The notes: generated from the sequence alone by a model not told the origin. Positions 1-6,597 are shown, counted from the stretch's first letter. The stretch is 7,998 nucleotides of DNA from Pusillimonas sp. UBA6240 (GCA_002441445.1 DJWC01000100.1:1-7998); one strand, 5' to 3'. A program made the numbers and translations.

Positions 1-588
1 TTCAGCGTGCAGCAGACCTGCCCCACCTGCCATGGCTCGGGCAAGGAAATCACCGACCCTTGCGCATCCTGCGATGGCGTCGGCCGCACCCGCAGAAACA
101 AGACCTTGCAGGTGAAGATACCGGCCGGCATCGATGACGGCATGCGCATCCGCTCCGCTGGCAATGGCGAGCCCGGCGTGAACGGCGGGCCTCCGGGCGA
201 CCTGTATGTCGAGATCCGCCTGAAGCCGCATGGTATTTTCCAGCGCGACGGGGAAGACCTGCATTGCGAGCTGACCATTCCCTTCACGACGGCGGCCCTG
301 GGCGGGGAACTCGAAGTGCCCACGCTGATGGGCCGGGGGGAAATCACCATTCCGGAAGGCACGCAGACCGGCAAGACTTTCCGCCTGCGCGGCAAGGGCA
401 TACGCGGATTGCGCGCCAGCTATCCCGGCGACCTGTATTGCCATATCTCGGTGGAAACGCCCGTGCGCCTCAGCGAAGAGCAGAAAAAAATCCTGCGGCA
501 GTTCGAAGCCTCGCTGCAGCAGGGCGGCGAAAAGCATTCCCCGAAAAGCGAGTCCTGGACGGACCGCGTGAAAAGCTTTTTCTCCTGA
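1..588 (+). CDS. dnaJ: DnaJ, Hsp40 co-chaperone, C-terminal part (5' end outside window)
   Basis: This is the last 195 residues of a type I DnaJ; the reading frame is open from base 1 and ends at TGA 586-588. DnaJ delivers unfolded clients to DnaK and stimulates its ATPase in the cytoplasm. Visible in the fragment are the last two of the four zinc-finger repeats, CPTCHGSG (residues 7-14) and CASCDGVG (21-28). The two beta-rich substrate-binding domains follow, with family signatures GDLYVEIRLKPH, FQRDGEDLHCEL and AALGGELEVPTL, then GDLYCHISVETPV and a C-terminal helix near EEQKKILRQFE. The J domain, HPD motif, Gly/Phe linker and first two zinc repeats must lie upstream. DnaJ proteins are usually about 370-380 residues, so roughly half is present. 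The GC-rich codon use matches the neighbours. The family is certain. A paralogue such as CbpA is excluded because CbpA lacks the cysteine repeats. Confidence 0.97.
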   Translation, partial: FSVQQTCPTCHGSGKEITDPCASCDGVGRTRRNKTLQVKIPAGIDDGMRIRSAGNGEPGVNGGPPGDLYVEIRLKPHGIFQRDGEDLHCELTIPFTTAALGGELEVPTLMGRGEITIPEGTQTGKTFRLRGKGIRGLRASYPGDLYCHISVETPVRLSEEQKKILRQFEASLQQGGEKHSPKSESWTDRVKSFFS

Positions 589-815
589 GCGCGTTCGCGG
601 CTATAGATAAGACGTGGCGGATGAGAGGCGGCGCTTTACGGCCGCGCCGCTACCCAGCCGCGCTTTAGGCGTTTTCGCCGGGCGCCGCGCCCGTGCGGCG
701 GGACCGCTACGGGCCGGATATGATGCGTTCCTTCCATGAACGCGGTTCGGCGGCGCGGCGAGCCTGGGTTTGGCTCCCGCCGTCGCGCCCGGGCCTTGGA
801 AGCCCTGATTCCGCA
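589..815. other. Structured intergenic region between converging dnaJ and the M16 gene
   Basis: No convincing gene is seen in these 227 bases; the open frames here are short, lack family resemblance and look like GC-bias shadows. The stretch holds several GC-rich inverted repeats. There is a 7-bp stem GCGGCGC (628-634) with GCGCCGC (644-650). There is also an imperfect longer hairpin around 750-790, whose inner stem is GAGCC (760-764) with GGCTC (772-776). A short direct repeat GCGCTTTA occurs at 631-638 and 660-667. None of these is followed by a T-run, so dnaJ has no clear intrinsic terminator here. Termination may be Rho-dependent, or may rely on these structures. That is inference. Confidence 0.5.
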
Positions 816-823
816 TCAGGGCT
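801..823 (-). terminator. Hairpin overlapping the stop codon of the M16 gene, possible terminator
   Basis: The two arms, AGCCCTGAT (801-809) and ATCAGGGCT (815-823), form a perfect 9-bp stem with a 5-base loop. The minus-strand TGA of the peptidase gene (816-818) lies inside one arm. On the minus strand the stem is followed by TTCCAAGG, which is only a token U-tract, so this is a weak intrinsic terminator at best. Its place at the exact end of the operon supports a termination or mRNA 3'-end protection role. Confidence 0.45.
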
Positions 824-3587
824 GCGCCTTCTTTCCGCCTTGTTTGCTTTCATCCGCGGCCAGCGCCGTGCTGAACTTGGCCGGATCCATCCACTTGCGC
901 ACCGCGGCGTTCACTTTTTCCGCGGTGAGGGCCGATAGCTCCCGGTCTATTTTGGCCGACCACTCGAAACTGCGATCGAGCTGCATGTAATTGATCCAGG
1001 TGGAGGCCAGCGTACCATCCCGGCTGCGGGCCAGTTTGCGGTAATTCAGCAGGGAGCCGACGCCCTCGCGCACTTCTTCCTCGGAGAACCCGTCCTTGAG
1101 CAGGCGCTGCAGCTCTTCATCCACGGCCGTCAGCAAGCGCCGGCTGTTTTCGGGAGCATGGATGGCATACAGCGTCCAGTCGCCGGAAGGCTCGAACGAG
1201 GAAAGATCCAGGGCGCTGCGCACGTCGTAGGACAAGCCGTCCCGTACCCGGATGCGCGTCCACAGGCGCGAGGTTTCAGACCCGCCCAGCAGATAGTTGG
1301 CAAGGTACAAGGCGGTGAAATCTTCGTTCGTGTCCTGCATTTCCAGCGGCAGGGTGGACAAATAGAAGGCGTTGGCCTTGTCGGGCGTGTCGATGTCGAA
1401 GGTCTCGGGCGGAACGGCGCGGTAGGGATTGGGGATGCGCTGGTACTCGGGCGCCTTGCGCCAGCCCTGGACGCCCTGGGTCAAGGCGTGCTTGACCGCT
1501 TCCGTATCGAAAGCGCCGACCGCGGAGAATTCCATCGTGCCCGCGCCATAGAAACGGGCATGGAAATCCTTGAGCTGCTGCCGGGTCAGGGCGGCGACCT
1601 CCTGCCGTTCTTCGTCGAAGGTGGGGGTATAGCGCACATCGTCCTTGGGCCAAGGGTTGTCATGCCGCGCCAAGGCGCGCGACGCCAGGGCGCTGGGTTC
1701 GGCCATGGCGTTGTTGATCGAAGTGCTGACCTGGCGCTGGTATTCCTTCAGTTCCTGTTCGGGGAAACTGGCTTCCCTGACGATGTGCAATACCAGATCC
1801 ACCAGGGCCGGCAAATGCTTGCTGGTGGTCGACATGGACGCCATGACGGCGCCGGCTCCGCCGCCGAAATTGACGCTGGCTTCCAGTTCATCGTATTTGT
1901 CCTGGATTTCCTGGCGCGACATCCGCGCCGTGCCGTGATCGAGCAGCGACGCGACCGCGCTGGATGCCGAGCGCTGGCCCTTCAGAGTATCGGCGTCGCC
2001 GAACTGGATCAGCAGCCTGGCTTCGACCCGATCGCCGCGTGTCGGCTTGGGCAGCAATGCAAGCTTGATCCCGCCATTGGCCAGCTTGAGCGGCTCGCGC
2101 TGCGTGGCGGCGTCGATGTTGGCGGGGCTGGTGTCGAACGCCTCGACGATCTGCCCGCCTTGCTTGCCTTGATAGCCGTCGAACAGCTTTGCCATGTCGA
2201 CGGCTTGCGATTGCGGCGCCCGTGCCGGTTTTTCCGTCGGGATATACAGGCCGGCCGTGCGATTGCTGGCGGTCAGGTAGCCGGCGGTGACGCGCTGCAC
2301 ATCGGCCAGCTTGGCTTGTTCGACCTGATCGCGCTGTAAAAAAAACAGGCGCCAATCGCCATCGGCCGCGGCCTCGGACAAGGCCGAAGCAAGGCGGGAC
2401 GGGTTGGCGTAGGTGCGCGACCAATCGGTAAGCCATTTATTGCGTATGCGCTCCAGGTCCTTTTCGGTAAAGGGCTCCGATGCCGCATTTTCCAGCGTTT
2501 CCTCCAGCGCGCGCAAAGCCCGGGCCTGGTCCATGCCCGGTTCCAGTTGAGCGCCGAAGAAGGCGTAGCCCGGCTGGCGCAGCCCGGCGGTGAAGCCGAA
2601 GACGTCGGAGGCGAGATCCTTGCCCACCAGGTTCTTGTAGAGCCGTCCCGATGGCGTATCGGACAATATCCCCACGCCCAGATCCAGCGGCACGTAGTCG
2701 GGGCTGGCCGCGGCGGGGGCGTGATACATGGCGGCCACCAAGGGGCTGCCCCCTTGCCGGCGCAAAGTGACTTGGCGCTCGCCATCCTGGACGGGTTCGA
2801 CGGTGTATTCCGGCGGCAGCTTGCGTTCCGGACGCGGCAGCTTGCCGAAGACCTGGGCGATGGTGTCCAGGGTGGCTTGCGGATCGAAGCGCCCCGCGAC
2901 GATCAGCACGGCGTTGTCGGGCTGGTAATACTCTTTGTAGAAGGCCCGCAATTGGCCGATATCGACATTCTCGACGTCGGAGCGCGCGCCTATGGTGCTG
3001 TGCCCGTAGTTATGCCATTGGTAGGCGGTCGCCTGCATTTTCTGCATCAGGATCTGGAAGGGGTTGTTCTCGCCGCGCTCCATTTCATTGCGCACCACCG
3101 TCATCTCCGAATCCAGATCTTCTTTTGCGATCAGCGCGTTGACCATGGCGTCGGCCTGCCACTTCAGGTACCAGTCCAGCGTCTCGGGGTCCGCCGCGAA
3201 GCTGGCGTAGTAGTTGGTGCGGTCGCCGGTGGTCGAGCCGTTGGCCGCCAGGCCGCGCCGCGAAAATTCCGCCAGGGCGTTGGGCAGGCTGGGCGTGCCG
3301 CGAAACAGCATGTGCTCCAGCAAATGCGCCATTCCCGTCTGGCCGTAGTTTTCATGGCGCGCGCCGACCAGATAGGTCATGTTCACTGTGGTGGAAGGCT
3401 TGGAATCATCCGGGGCGAATACCACCCGCAGCCCATTGGACAGCAAATAATCGCCGACTCCCTCCACGGAGTGGCCTTGTTCCACGCCATTTGGAAGTGT
3501 GAGGGCGCAAGCGGCGGCCGCCATGAAAGACAGGGCCAGGCCGGCGGCTGTGCGCGCCAGGCTTCGGAACATTCGCGATAAATACAT
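816..3587 (-). CDS. Exported two-domain M16 (pitrilysin/insulinase-like) zinc metallopeptidase
   Basis: A 923-residue protein of the M16 family, which cuts peptides inside a clamshell chamber built from homologous halves. The N-terminus (MYLSRMFRSLARTAAG, then a hydrophobic alanine-rich stretch) is a signal peptide, probably cut after A28 (motif ACA), so the enzyme should act in the periplasm. The inverted zinc motif HLLEH is at residues 88-92. The distal ligand is E168 in VVRNEMERGEN, exactly 75 residues after H92, the spacing expected for the family. The second M16 half begins near residue 500; at the equivalent place it has SLLDH (547-551), so it is catalytically dead but keeps the C-terminal signature RVRDGLSYDV (near 780-789). 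The start at 3587 is chosen because GGAG lies 8 bases upstream and the signal peptide begins there. The same frame stays open to 3791, but that would overlap the upstream VWA gene and bury the signal peptide. It is the third gene of a moxR-vwa-M16 operon, 29 bp behind vwa. The substrate is unknown. Confidence 0.93.
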   Translation of the reverse strand: MYLSRMFRSLARTAAGLALSFMAAAACALTLPNGVEQGHSVEGVGDYLLSNGLRVVFAPDDSKPSTTVNMTYLVGARHENYGQTGMAHLLEHMLFRGTPSLPNALAEFSRRGLAANGSTTGDRTNYYASFAADPETLDWYLKWQADAMVNALIAKEDLDSEMTVVRNEMERGENNPFQILMQKMQATAYQWHNYGHSTIGARSDVENVDIGQLRAFYKEYYQPDNAVLIVAGRFDPQATLDTIAQVFGKLPRPERKLPPEYTVEPVQDGERQVTLRRQGGSPLVAAMYHAPAAASPDYVPLDLGVGILSDTPSGRLYKNLVGKDLASDVFGFTAGLRQPGYAFFGAQLEPGMDQARALRALEETLENAASEPFTEKDLERIRNKWLTDWSRTYANPSRLASALSEAAADGDWRLFFLQRDQVEQAKLADVQRVTAGYLTASNRTAGLYIPTEKPARAPQSQAVDMAKLFDGYQGKQGGQIVEAFDTSPANIDAATQREPLKLANGGIKLALLPKPTRGDRVEARLLIQFGDADTLKGQRSASSAVASLLDHGTARMSRQEIQDKYDELEASVNFGGGAGAVMASMSTTSKHLPALVDLVLHIVREASFPEQELKEYQRQVSTSINNAMAEPSALASRALARHDNPWPKDDVRYTPTFDEERQEVAALTRQQLKDFHARFYGAGTMEFSAVGAFDTEAVKHALTQGVQGWRKAPEYQRIPNPYRAVPPETFDIDTPDKANAFYLSTLPLEMQDTNEDFTALYLANYLLGGSETSRLWTRIRVRDGLSYDVRSALDLSSFEPSGDWTLYAIHAPENSRRLLTAVDEELQRLLKDGFSEEEVREGVGSLLNYRKLARSRDGTLASTWINYMQLDRSFEWSAKIDRELSALTAEKVNAAVRKWMDPAKFSTALAADESKQGGKKAQP

Positions 3588-3616
3588 AGACAAGGCTCCG
3601 TTGAGATCGAGATTCG

Positions 3617-4789
3617 CTATTTCGACAGCATACGCATGGCCTGCTCCAGCCCGCTGACGGTGACGCCGAACATCCGTCCGTGCATGATGTTCTGAATGAT
3701 GGCTATGGACTGCCGGTATTGCCAGTAGGCGGCCGGCTCCGGATTCAGCCAGACGGCCTTGGGCCAGTTGTCCAGCAGGCGCTGCAGCCACGCAGCGCCG
3801 GTTTCTTTGTTGTAGTGCTCCACCGAACCGCCCGGCTGCAGGATTTCATATGGGCTCATGGTGGCGTCGCCGACGATGATCAAGCGCCAGTCGTCATTGT
3901 ATTTGCGCAGCACGTCCCAAGTGTCGTAGCGTTCGGTGGCGCGGCGCTGATTGTTCCGCCAGAGCGTTTCATACGGGCAGTTGTGGAAGTAATAGACTTC
4001 CAGATGACGGAACTCGCTGCGTGCCGCGGAAAACAGTTCTTCCACGCGCGCGATGTGGTCGTCCATGCTGCCGCCCACATCCAGCAGCATCAGCACCTTC
4101 ACGGTGTTGTGCCGTTCGGGCACCATCTGCAGGTCCAGAAAGCCGGCGTTGCGCGCCGTGCTGCTGATGGTGTGATCCAGGTCCAGTTCCAGCTCGGCGC
4201 CTTCCCGCGCAAAGCGGCGCAGGCGCCGCAGGGCCATCTTGAAGTTGCGGGTGCCCAGCTCCTGCTGGTCGTCGTAATCGCGGAATTCGCGCTTTTCCCA
4301 TACCTTTACGGCTGTGCGGTTGCCGGCCGAAGGGCCGCCGACCCGTATGCCTTCCGGATGATAGCCGCCGTGCCCGAAGGCCGACGAGCCGCCGGTGCCT
4401 ATCCATTTATTGCCGCCGGCGTGCCGCCCTTTTTGTTCTTCCAGCCTTTGCTTGAAAAGCTCCATCAGCTTTTCCCAGCCGTGTTTCTGGATGGCGGCCT
4501 TTTCTTCGGGGGTGAGGTTCTTCTGGAATTGCTTGATCAGCCAGTCCAGGGGGATGTCCTTCTCTTCGGGATAAGCGGCCTGCAGGCGTCGATAGAATTC
4601 CCCGAAGGCCTGGTCGTAGCGGTCGAACAGTGTTTCGTCCTTGACCAGGGTCATGCGCGCAAGGTGATAGAAATCATCCAGCGTGGGCGGCATCAGCCGC
4701 GCCTGCAGCGCGCTGAGCAGGGTCAGGTATTCCTGCACCGAGACAGGCAGCTTGCGGGCCCGCAGATGGTAGAAGAAATCAATCAGCAT
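3617..4789 (-). CDS. CoxE-like von Willebrand factor A domain protein, MoxR partner
   Basis: A 390-residue cytoplasmic protein without signal peptide or membrane segment. The N-terminal third is helical and charged. A glycine-rich linker follows (about 131-160, with GTGGSSAFGHGG and EGIRVGG), then a C-terminal VWA domain. The metal-ion-dependent adhesion site is visible as D237-x-G239-x-S241 in LLDVGGSMDDH, with a further likely metal-site acidic residue, D308, in VGDATMSPYE. Other family-type stretches are YYFHNCPYE (266-274) and VWLNP (346-350). VWA proteins of this kind work with MoxR AAA+ ATPases as target adaptors; CoxD/CoxE in CO dehydrogenase maturation and NorQ/NorD in nitric oxide reductase maturation are the known models. 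The start codon sits 9 bp after the stop of the ATPase gene with no strong Shine-Dalgarno sequence, which suggests translational coupling. The client protein is unknown; no CO dehydrogenase or NO reductase gene is in the window. Confidence 0.9.
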   Translation of the reverse strand: MLIDFFYHLRARKLPVSVQEYLTLLSALQARLMPPTLDDFYHLARMTLVKDETLFDRYDQAFGEFYRRLQAAYPEEKDIPLDWLIKQFQKNLTPEEKAAIQKHGWEKLMELFKQRLEEQKGRHAGGNKWIGTGGSSAFGHGGYHPEGIRVGGPSAGNRTAVKVWEKREFRDYDDQQELGTRNFKMALRRLRRFAREGAELELDLDHTISSTARNAGFLDLQMVPERHNTVKVLMLLDVGGSMDDHIARVEELFSAARSEFRHLEVYYFHNCPYETLWRNNQRRATERYDTWDVLRKYNDDWRLIIVGDATMSPYEILQPGGSVEHYNKETGAAWLQRLLDNWPKAVWLNPEPAAYWQYRQSIAIIQNIMHGRMFGVTVSGLEQAMRMLSK

Positions 4790-4798
4790 GGCGACGGT

Positions 4799-5671
4799 TC
4801 AGCGGCGCTGCCCGGCGCGCGCCATGGCGGCCAGCCGCTGCAGCAGCGTGATGTCCTGCTCGTTTTTCAGCAGGGCGCCCGCCATCAGCGGCAAGTCGCC
4901 CGCCGTGCCGGCGATGTCCGCGGCCGCTACGGTTTCGTTCATCAATAGGCGCAGCCAGTCCAGGAATTCGGAGGTGGAGGGCTTCTTCTTCAGGCCCGGC
5001 GCATCGCGCAGGGCGAAAAAAGTATCCAGCGCGGCGCTCAATACATCCTGCTTGATGGCGGGGTAGTGGACGGCCACGATGTCCTGCATCGTGCTGCGGT
5101 CCGGGAAGTTGATGTAATGAAAGAAGCAGCGGCGCAGGAAAGCGTCCGGCAGGTCTTTTTCGTTGTTCGAAGTGATGATGATCAGCGGACGGTGCGCCGC
5201 GCGTATGGTTTGCCTGGTCTCGTAGACATGGAATTCCATGCGGTCCAGCTCGCGCAGCAAATCATTGGGGAATTCGATGTCGGCTTTGTCGATTTCGTCG
5301 ATCAACACGACGACCGGCGTGTCGGATTCAGAGGCCTGCCACAGCACGCCTTTGACAATATAATTGCCGATGTTGCGCACCTTTTCATCCCCTAGCTGGG
5401 AATCGCGCAGTCGGGAAACGGCATCATATTCGTACAGCCCCTGATGCGCCTTGGTGGTGGATTTGATATGCCATTGCAGCAGCGGCCGCCCCAATGCCGC
5501 CGCTACTTCTTCGGCCAGCATCGTTTTGCCGGTGCCCGGCTCGCCCTTGATCAACAGCGGGCGCTGCAAGGCCAGCGCGGCATTGACGGCCAGCTTCAGG
5601 TCGTCGGTGGCCACGTAACGCTCTGTGCCGGTGAAGCGTTCATGAGAAGAATCGGGTGCAGCAGAAGTCAT
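4799..5671 (-). CDS. MoxR-family AAA+ ATPase
   Basis: A 290-residue single-domain AAA+ ATPase of the MoxR group, cytoplasmic chaperone-like machines that remodel or activate partner proteins with a VWA adaptor. The Walker A motif GEPGTGKT is at residues 43-50, and Walker B VVVLIDEIDKAD carries D125-E126. Sensor 1 is the TSNNEKDLPDAF stretch (167-178), and R180/R181 are candidate arginine fingers. The C-terminal helical lid covers about residues 190-290. The start at 5671 is preferred because GGA lies 8 bases upstream and the protein then opens at MTSAAPDSSHERFTG, as expected. An in-frame ATG at 5791 would add 40 residues with no family character and run through the whole promoter region. It is the first gene of the operon and is followed after 9 bp by its VWA partner. 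The name moxR is not assigned because the subfamily and client are not known. Confidence 0.92.
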   Translation of the reverse strand: MTSAAPDSSHERFTGTERYVATDDLKLAVNAALALQRPLLIKGEPGTGKTMLAEEVAAALGRPLLQWHIKSTTKAHQGLYEYDAVSRLRDSQLGDEKVRNIGNYIVKGVLWQASESDTPVVVLIDEIDKADIEFPNDLLRELDRMEFHVYETRQTIRAAHRPLIIITSNNEKDLPDAFLRRCFFHYINFPDRSTMQDIVAVHYPAIKQDVLSAALDTFFALRDAPGLKKKPSTSEFLDWLRLLMNETVAAADIAGTAGDLPLMAGALLKNEQDITLLQRLAAMARAGQRR

Positions 5672-5698
5672 TGTGTCGTTCCGTATTCGAGGGCGGGT

Positions 5699-5712
5699 TT
5701 GCAACGTTGCAA
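5699..5712. promoter_or_regulatory. 14-bp perfect palindrome, possible operator
   Basis: The sequence TTGCAACGTTGCAA equals its own reverse complement over all 14 bases and also contains the repeated unit TTGCAA. It lies 27 bp upstream of the ATPase start codon and about 22 bp upstream of a TACAAT hexamer on the plus strand. Such symmetry in a divergent promoter region is typical of a dimeric regulator's site. No regulator can be named from it. Confidence 0.4.
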
Positions 5713-5733
5713 CGGTATCGGTGTAAGGCTCGC

Positions 5734-5750
5734 TACAATTATCGTACAAT
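5734..5750 (+). promoter_or_regulatory. Candidate -10 elements for the cytochrome operon
   Basis: Two copies of TACAAT, each a 5-of-6 match to TATAAT, occur at 5734-5739 and 5745-5750 in the divergent region. Neither has a convincing -35 hexamer at 16-18 bp spacing, which would fit an activator-dependent or weak promoter. On the opposite strand the same stretch reads GATAAT (5743-5738), so the leftward moxR operon may start here too. This is inference from motif resemblance only. Confidence 0.35.
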
Positions 5751-5770
5751 CTGAACTTTTCGTTGATCTG

Positions 5771-5784
5771 TTGATGTAGATCAA
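5771..5784. promoter_or_regulatory. FNR/ANR-type binding box
   Basis: The sequence TTGATGTAGATCAA matches the FNR/ANR consensus TTGAT-N4-ATCAA in both half-sites. A third TTGAT half-site lies 8 bp upstream at 5763-5767, and the outer arms GTTGATCT (5762-5769) and AGATCAAC (5778-5785) form a perfect 8-bp inverted repeat. The box sits in the divergent region between the ATPase gene and the cytochrome operon. For the cytochrome genes it lies downstream of the candidate -10 hexamers, a position that suits repression. For the leftward operon it lies upstream, near an activating position. The motif match is direct; which gene it controls is inference. Confidence 0.65.
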
Positions 5785-5813
5785 CCCTCATTCACCGCCA
5801 AACAAGAGCTATT

Positions 5814-6167
5814 ATGAAGTTGCGAACCTCTTTGACGCGCACCTTGTCTGCGCTGGCCTTTATGGCTTCCTGTGGGATTGCGGGCCAAGCCCAGGCGGCA
5901 GATGCCGCGCCTGTGGGCGACGCCAAGGCCGCTCTGTCCAAAACCTCCATGTGCATTGGCTGCCACGGCATTCAGGGCTACAAGGCCAGCTTCCCCGAGG
6001 TTTACCACGTTCCCATGATCGCCGGCCAGAACGCCGAATACATCGTGACGGCGCTCAAGGACTATGCCAGCGGGGCGCGCAGCTTCCCCACCATGGAAGC
6101 CATCGCTCAAAGTTTGTCGCCGCAAGACATGGCTGATCTTGCCGCCTATTATTCCAGTCTTAAGTAA
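5814..6167 (+). CDS. Small exported monohaem cytochrome c (c553/c4-half type)
   Basis: A 117-residue class I cytochrome c, an electron carrier expected in the periplasm. Residues 1-28 form a signal peptide, with cleavage likely after AQA. The haem-binding motif CIGCH is at 47-51, where both cysteines bind haem and H51 is the proximal ligand. M94 in FPTMEAIAQSLS is the probable sixth ligand, seven residues before the LS turn. The ending DMADLAAYYSSLK is the C-terminal helix of the c553/c4 type. The length fits one half of a dihaem cytochrome c4. AAGAG ends 5 bases before the ATG. It is the first gene of a two-gene operon with a second cytochrome 13 bp downstream. The redox partner is unknown; cytochromes of this type commonly feed terminal oxidases, which is family knowledge rather than something seen here. 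Confidence 0.93.
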   Translation: MKLRTSLTRTLSALAFMASCGIAGQAQAADAAPVGDAKAALSKTSMCIGCHGIQGYKASFPEVYHVPMIAGQNAEYIVTALKDYASGARSFPTMEAIAQSLSPQDMADLAAYYSSLK

Positions 6168-6180
6168 TCCGGGGGCCTGA

Positions 6181-6543
6181 ATGAAAAAACTGATACTCGC
6201 CTTGGCAGGCTCCGCCATGCTGGCAGGCGCTGCGGGCGCCGGCGCGGCCGATCTGGCTGCGGGCAAGGCCGCTTTTGAAAAATTCACCTGTGCTTCCTGC
6301 CATGGGGCCGATGCCAAAACATCCATCATGCCGTCCTACCCCGTTCTGGCCGGCCAGCACCAAGACTACCTGATGCACGCGCTGCGCGCCTACAAGCGCG
6401 GCGCCGCCGGCGCGCCCGCCACCGCGAATACGCGCAAGAACGCCGTCATGGGCGCCATGGTCGCCCAGCTGTCGAACGCCGATATCGAAAACATCGCCGC
6501 ATGGCTGGCCAGCCTGCCGTCGCCGCTGGCGGTGCGCAAGTAA
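6181..6543 (+). CDS. Second small exported monohaem cytochrome c (c553/c4-half type)
   Basis: A 120-residue class I cytochrome c with a signal peptide (MKKLILALAGSAMLAGAAG, cleavage near A22/A23) and a CASCH haem motif at residues 37-41. M90 in NAVMGAMVAQLS is the likely sixth haem ligand, because its distance to the LS turn equals that of the ligand in the upstream cytochrome; M93 is the alternative. The ending DIENIAAWLASLP is the usual C-terminal helix. The gene follows its paralogue after 13 bp, with GGGGG 5 bases before the ATG serving as ribosome binding site. The pair is therefore cotranscribed, and together resembles a dihaem cytochrome c4 split into two chains. The two mature proteins differ clearly in sequence, so this is an old duplication or two subtypes. 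A strong terminator follows directly. Confidence 0.93.
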   Translation: MKKLILALAGSAMLAGAAGAGAADLAAGKAAFEKFTCASCHGADAKTSIMPSYPVLAGQHQDYLMHALRAYKRGAAGAPATANTRKNAVMGAMVAQLSNADIENIAAWLASLPSPLAVRK

Positions 6544-6559
6544 ATACACGCTGTTGCTG

Positions 6560-6597
6560 AAAAGGGCGCTTCCTTTCGCGGGAAGCGCCTTTTTTTT
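6560..6597 (+). terminator. Rho-independent terminator of the cytochrome operon
   Basis: The 9-bp stem GGCGCTTCC (6565-6573) pairs with GGAAGCGCC (6581-6589) across a 7-base loop and is followed by eight T residues (6590-6597). It begins 16 bases after the stop codon of the second cytochrome. Four A residues precede the stem (6560-6563), so on the minus strand it ends in a short TTTT and may also serve, more weakly, the convergent DUF1841 gene. Confidence 0.93.

Noticed and set aside
571..585. AAAAGCTTTT followed by T-rich bases at the end of dnaJ, considered as a terminator
   Set aside because: The palindrome has no room for a loop and is A/T-based, so it cannot form a stable terminator hairpin; it is coding sequence.
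601..816. 71-codon open frame on the minus strand in the dnaJ/peptidase gap
   Set aside because: Its arginine- and alanine-rich translation reflects GC bias, it overlies hairpins, and no family resemblance is seen.
1158..2339. 393-codon open frame on the plus strand, antisense to the M16 peptidase gene
   Set aside because: It mirrors a certain gene with clear M16 motifs; its translation has no recognisable domain, and long antisense frames are normal at this GC content.
2547..3581. 344-codon open frame on the plus strand, antisense to the 5' half of the peptidase gene
   Set aside because: Same reasoning: the minus strand carries the zinc site and signal peptide, while this translation shows no family features.
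3588..3791. 68-codon N-terminal extension of the M16 peptidase
   Set aside because: It would overlap the VWA gene, bury the signal peptide, and ignore the good GGAG site 8 bases before 3587.
3680..4948. 422-codon open frame on the plus strand, antisense to the VWA and ATPase genes
   Set aside because: It spans the junction of two genuine genes on the other strand and has only low-complexity hydrophobic and glutamine-rich composition.
5672..5791. 40-codon N-terminal extension of the MoxR-type ATPase
   Set aside because: It has no family character and runs through the FNR-type box and promoter region; a ribosome binding signal supports the 5671 start.
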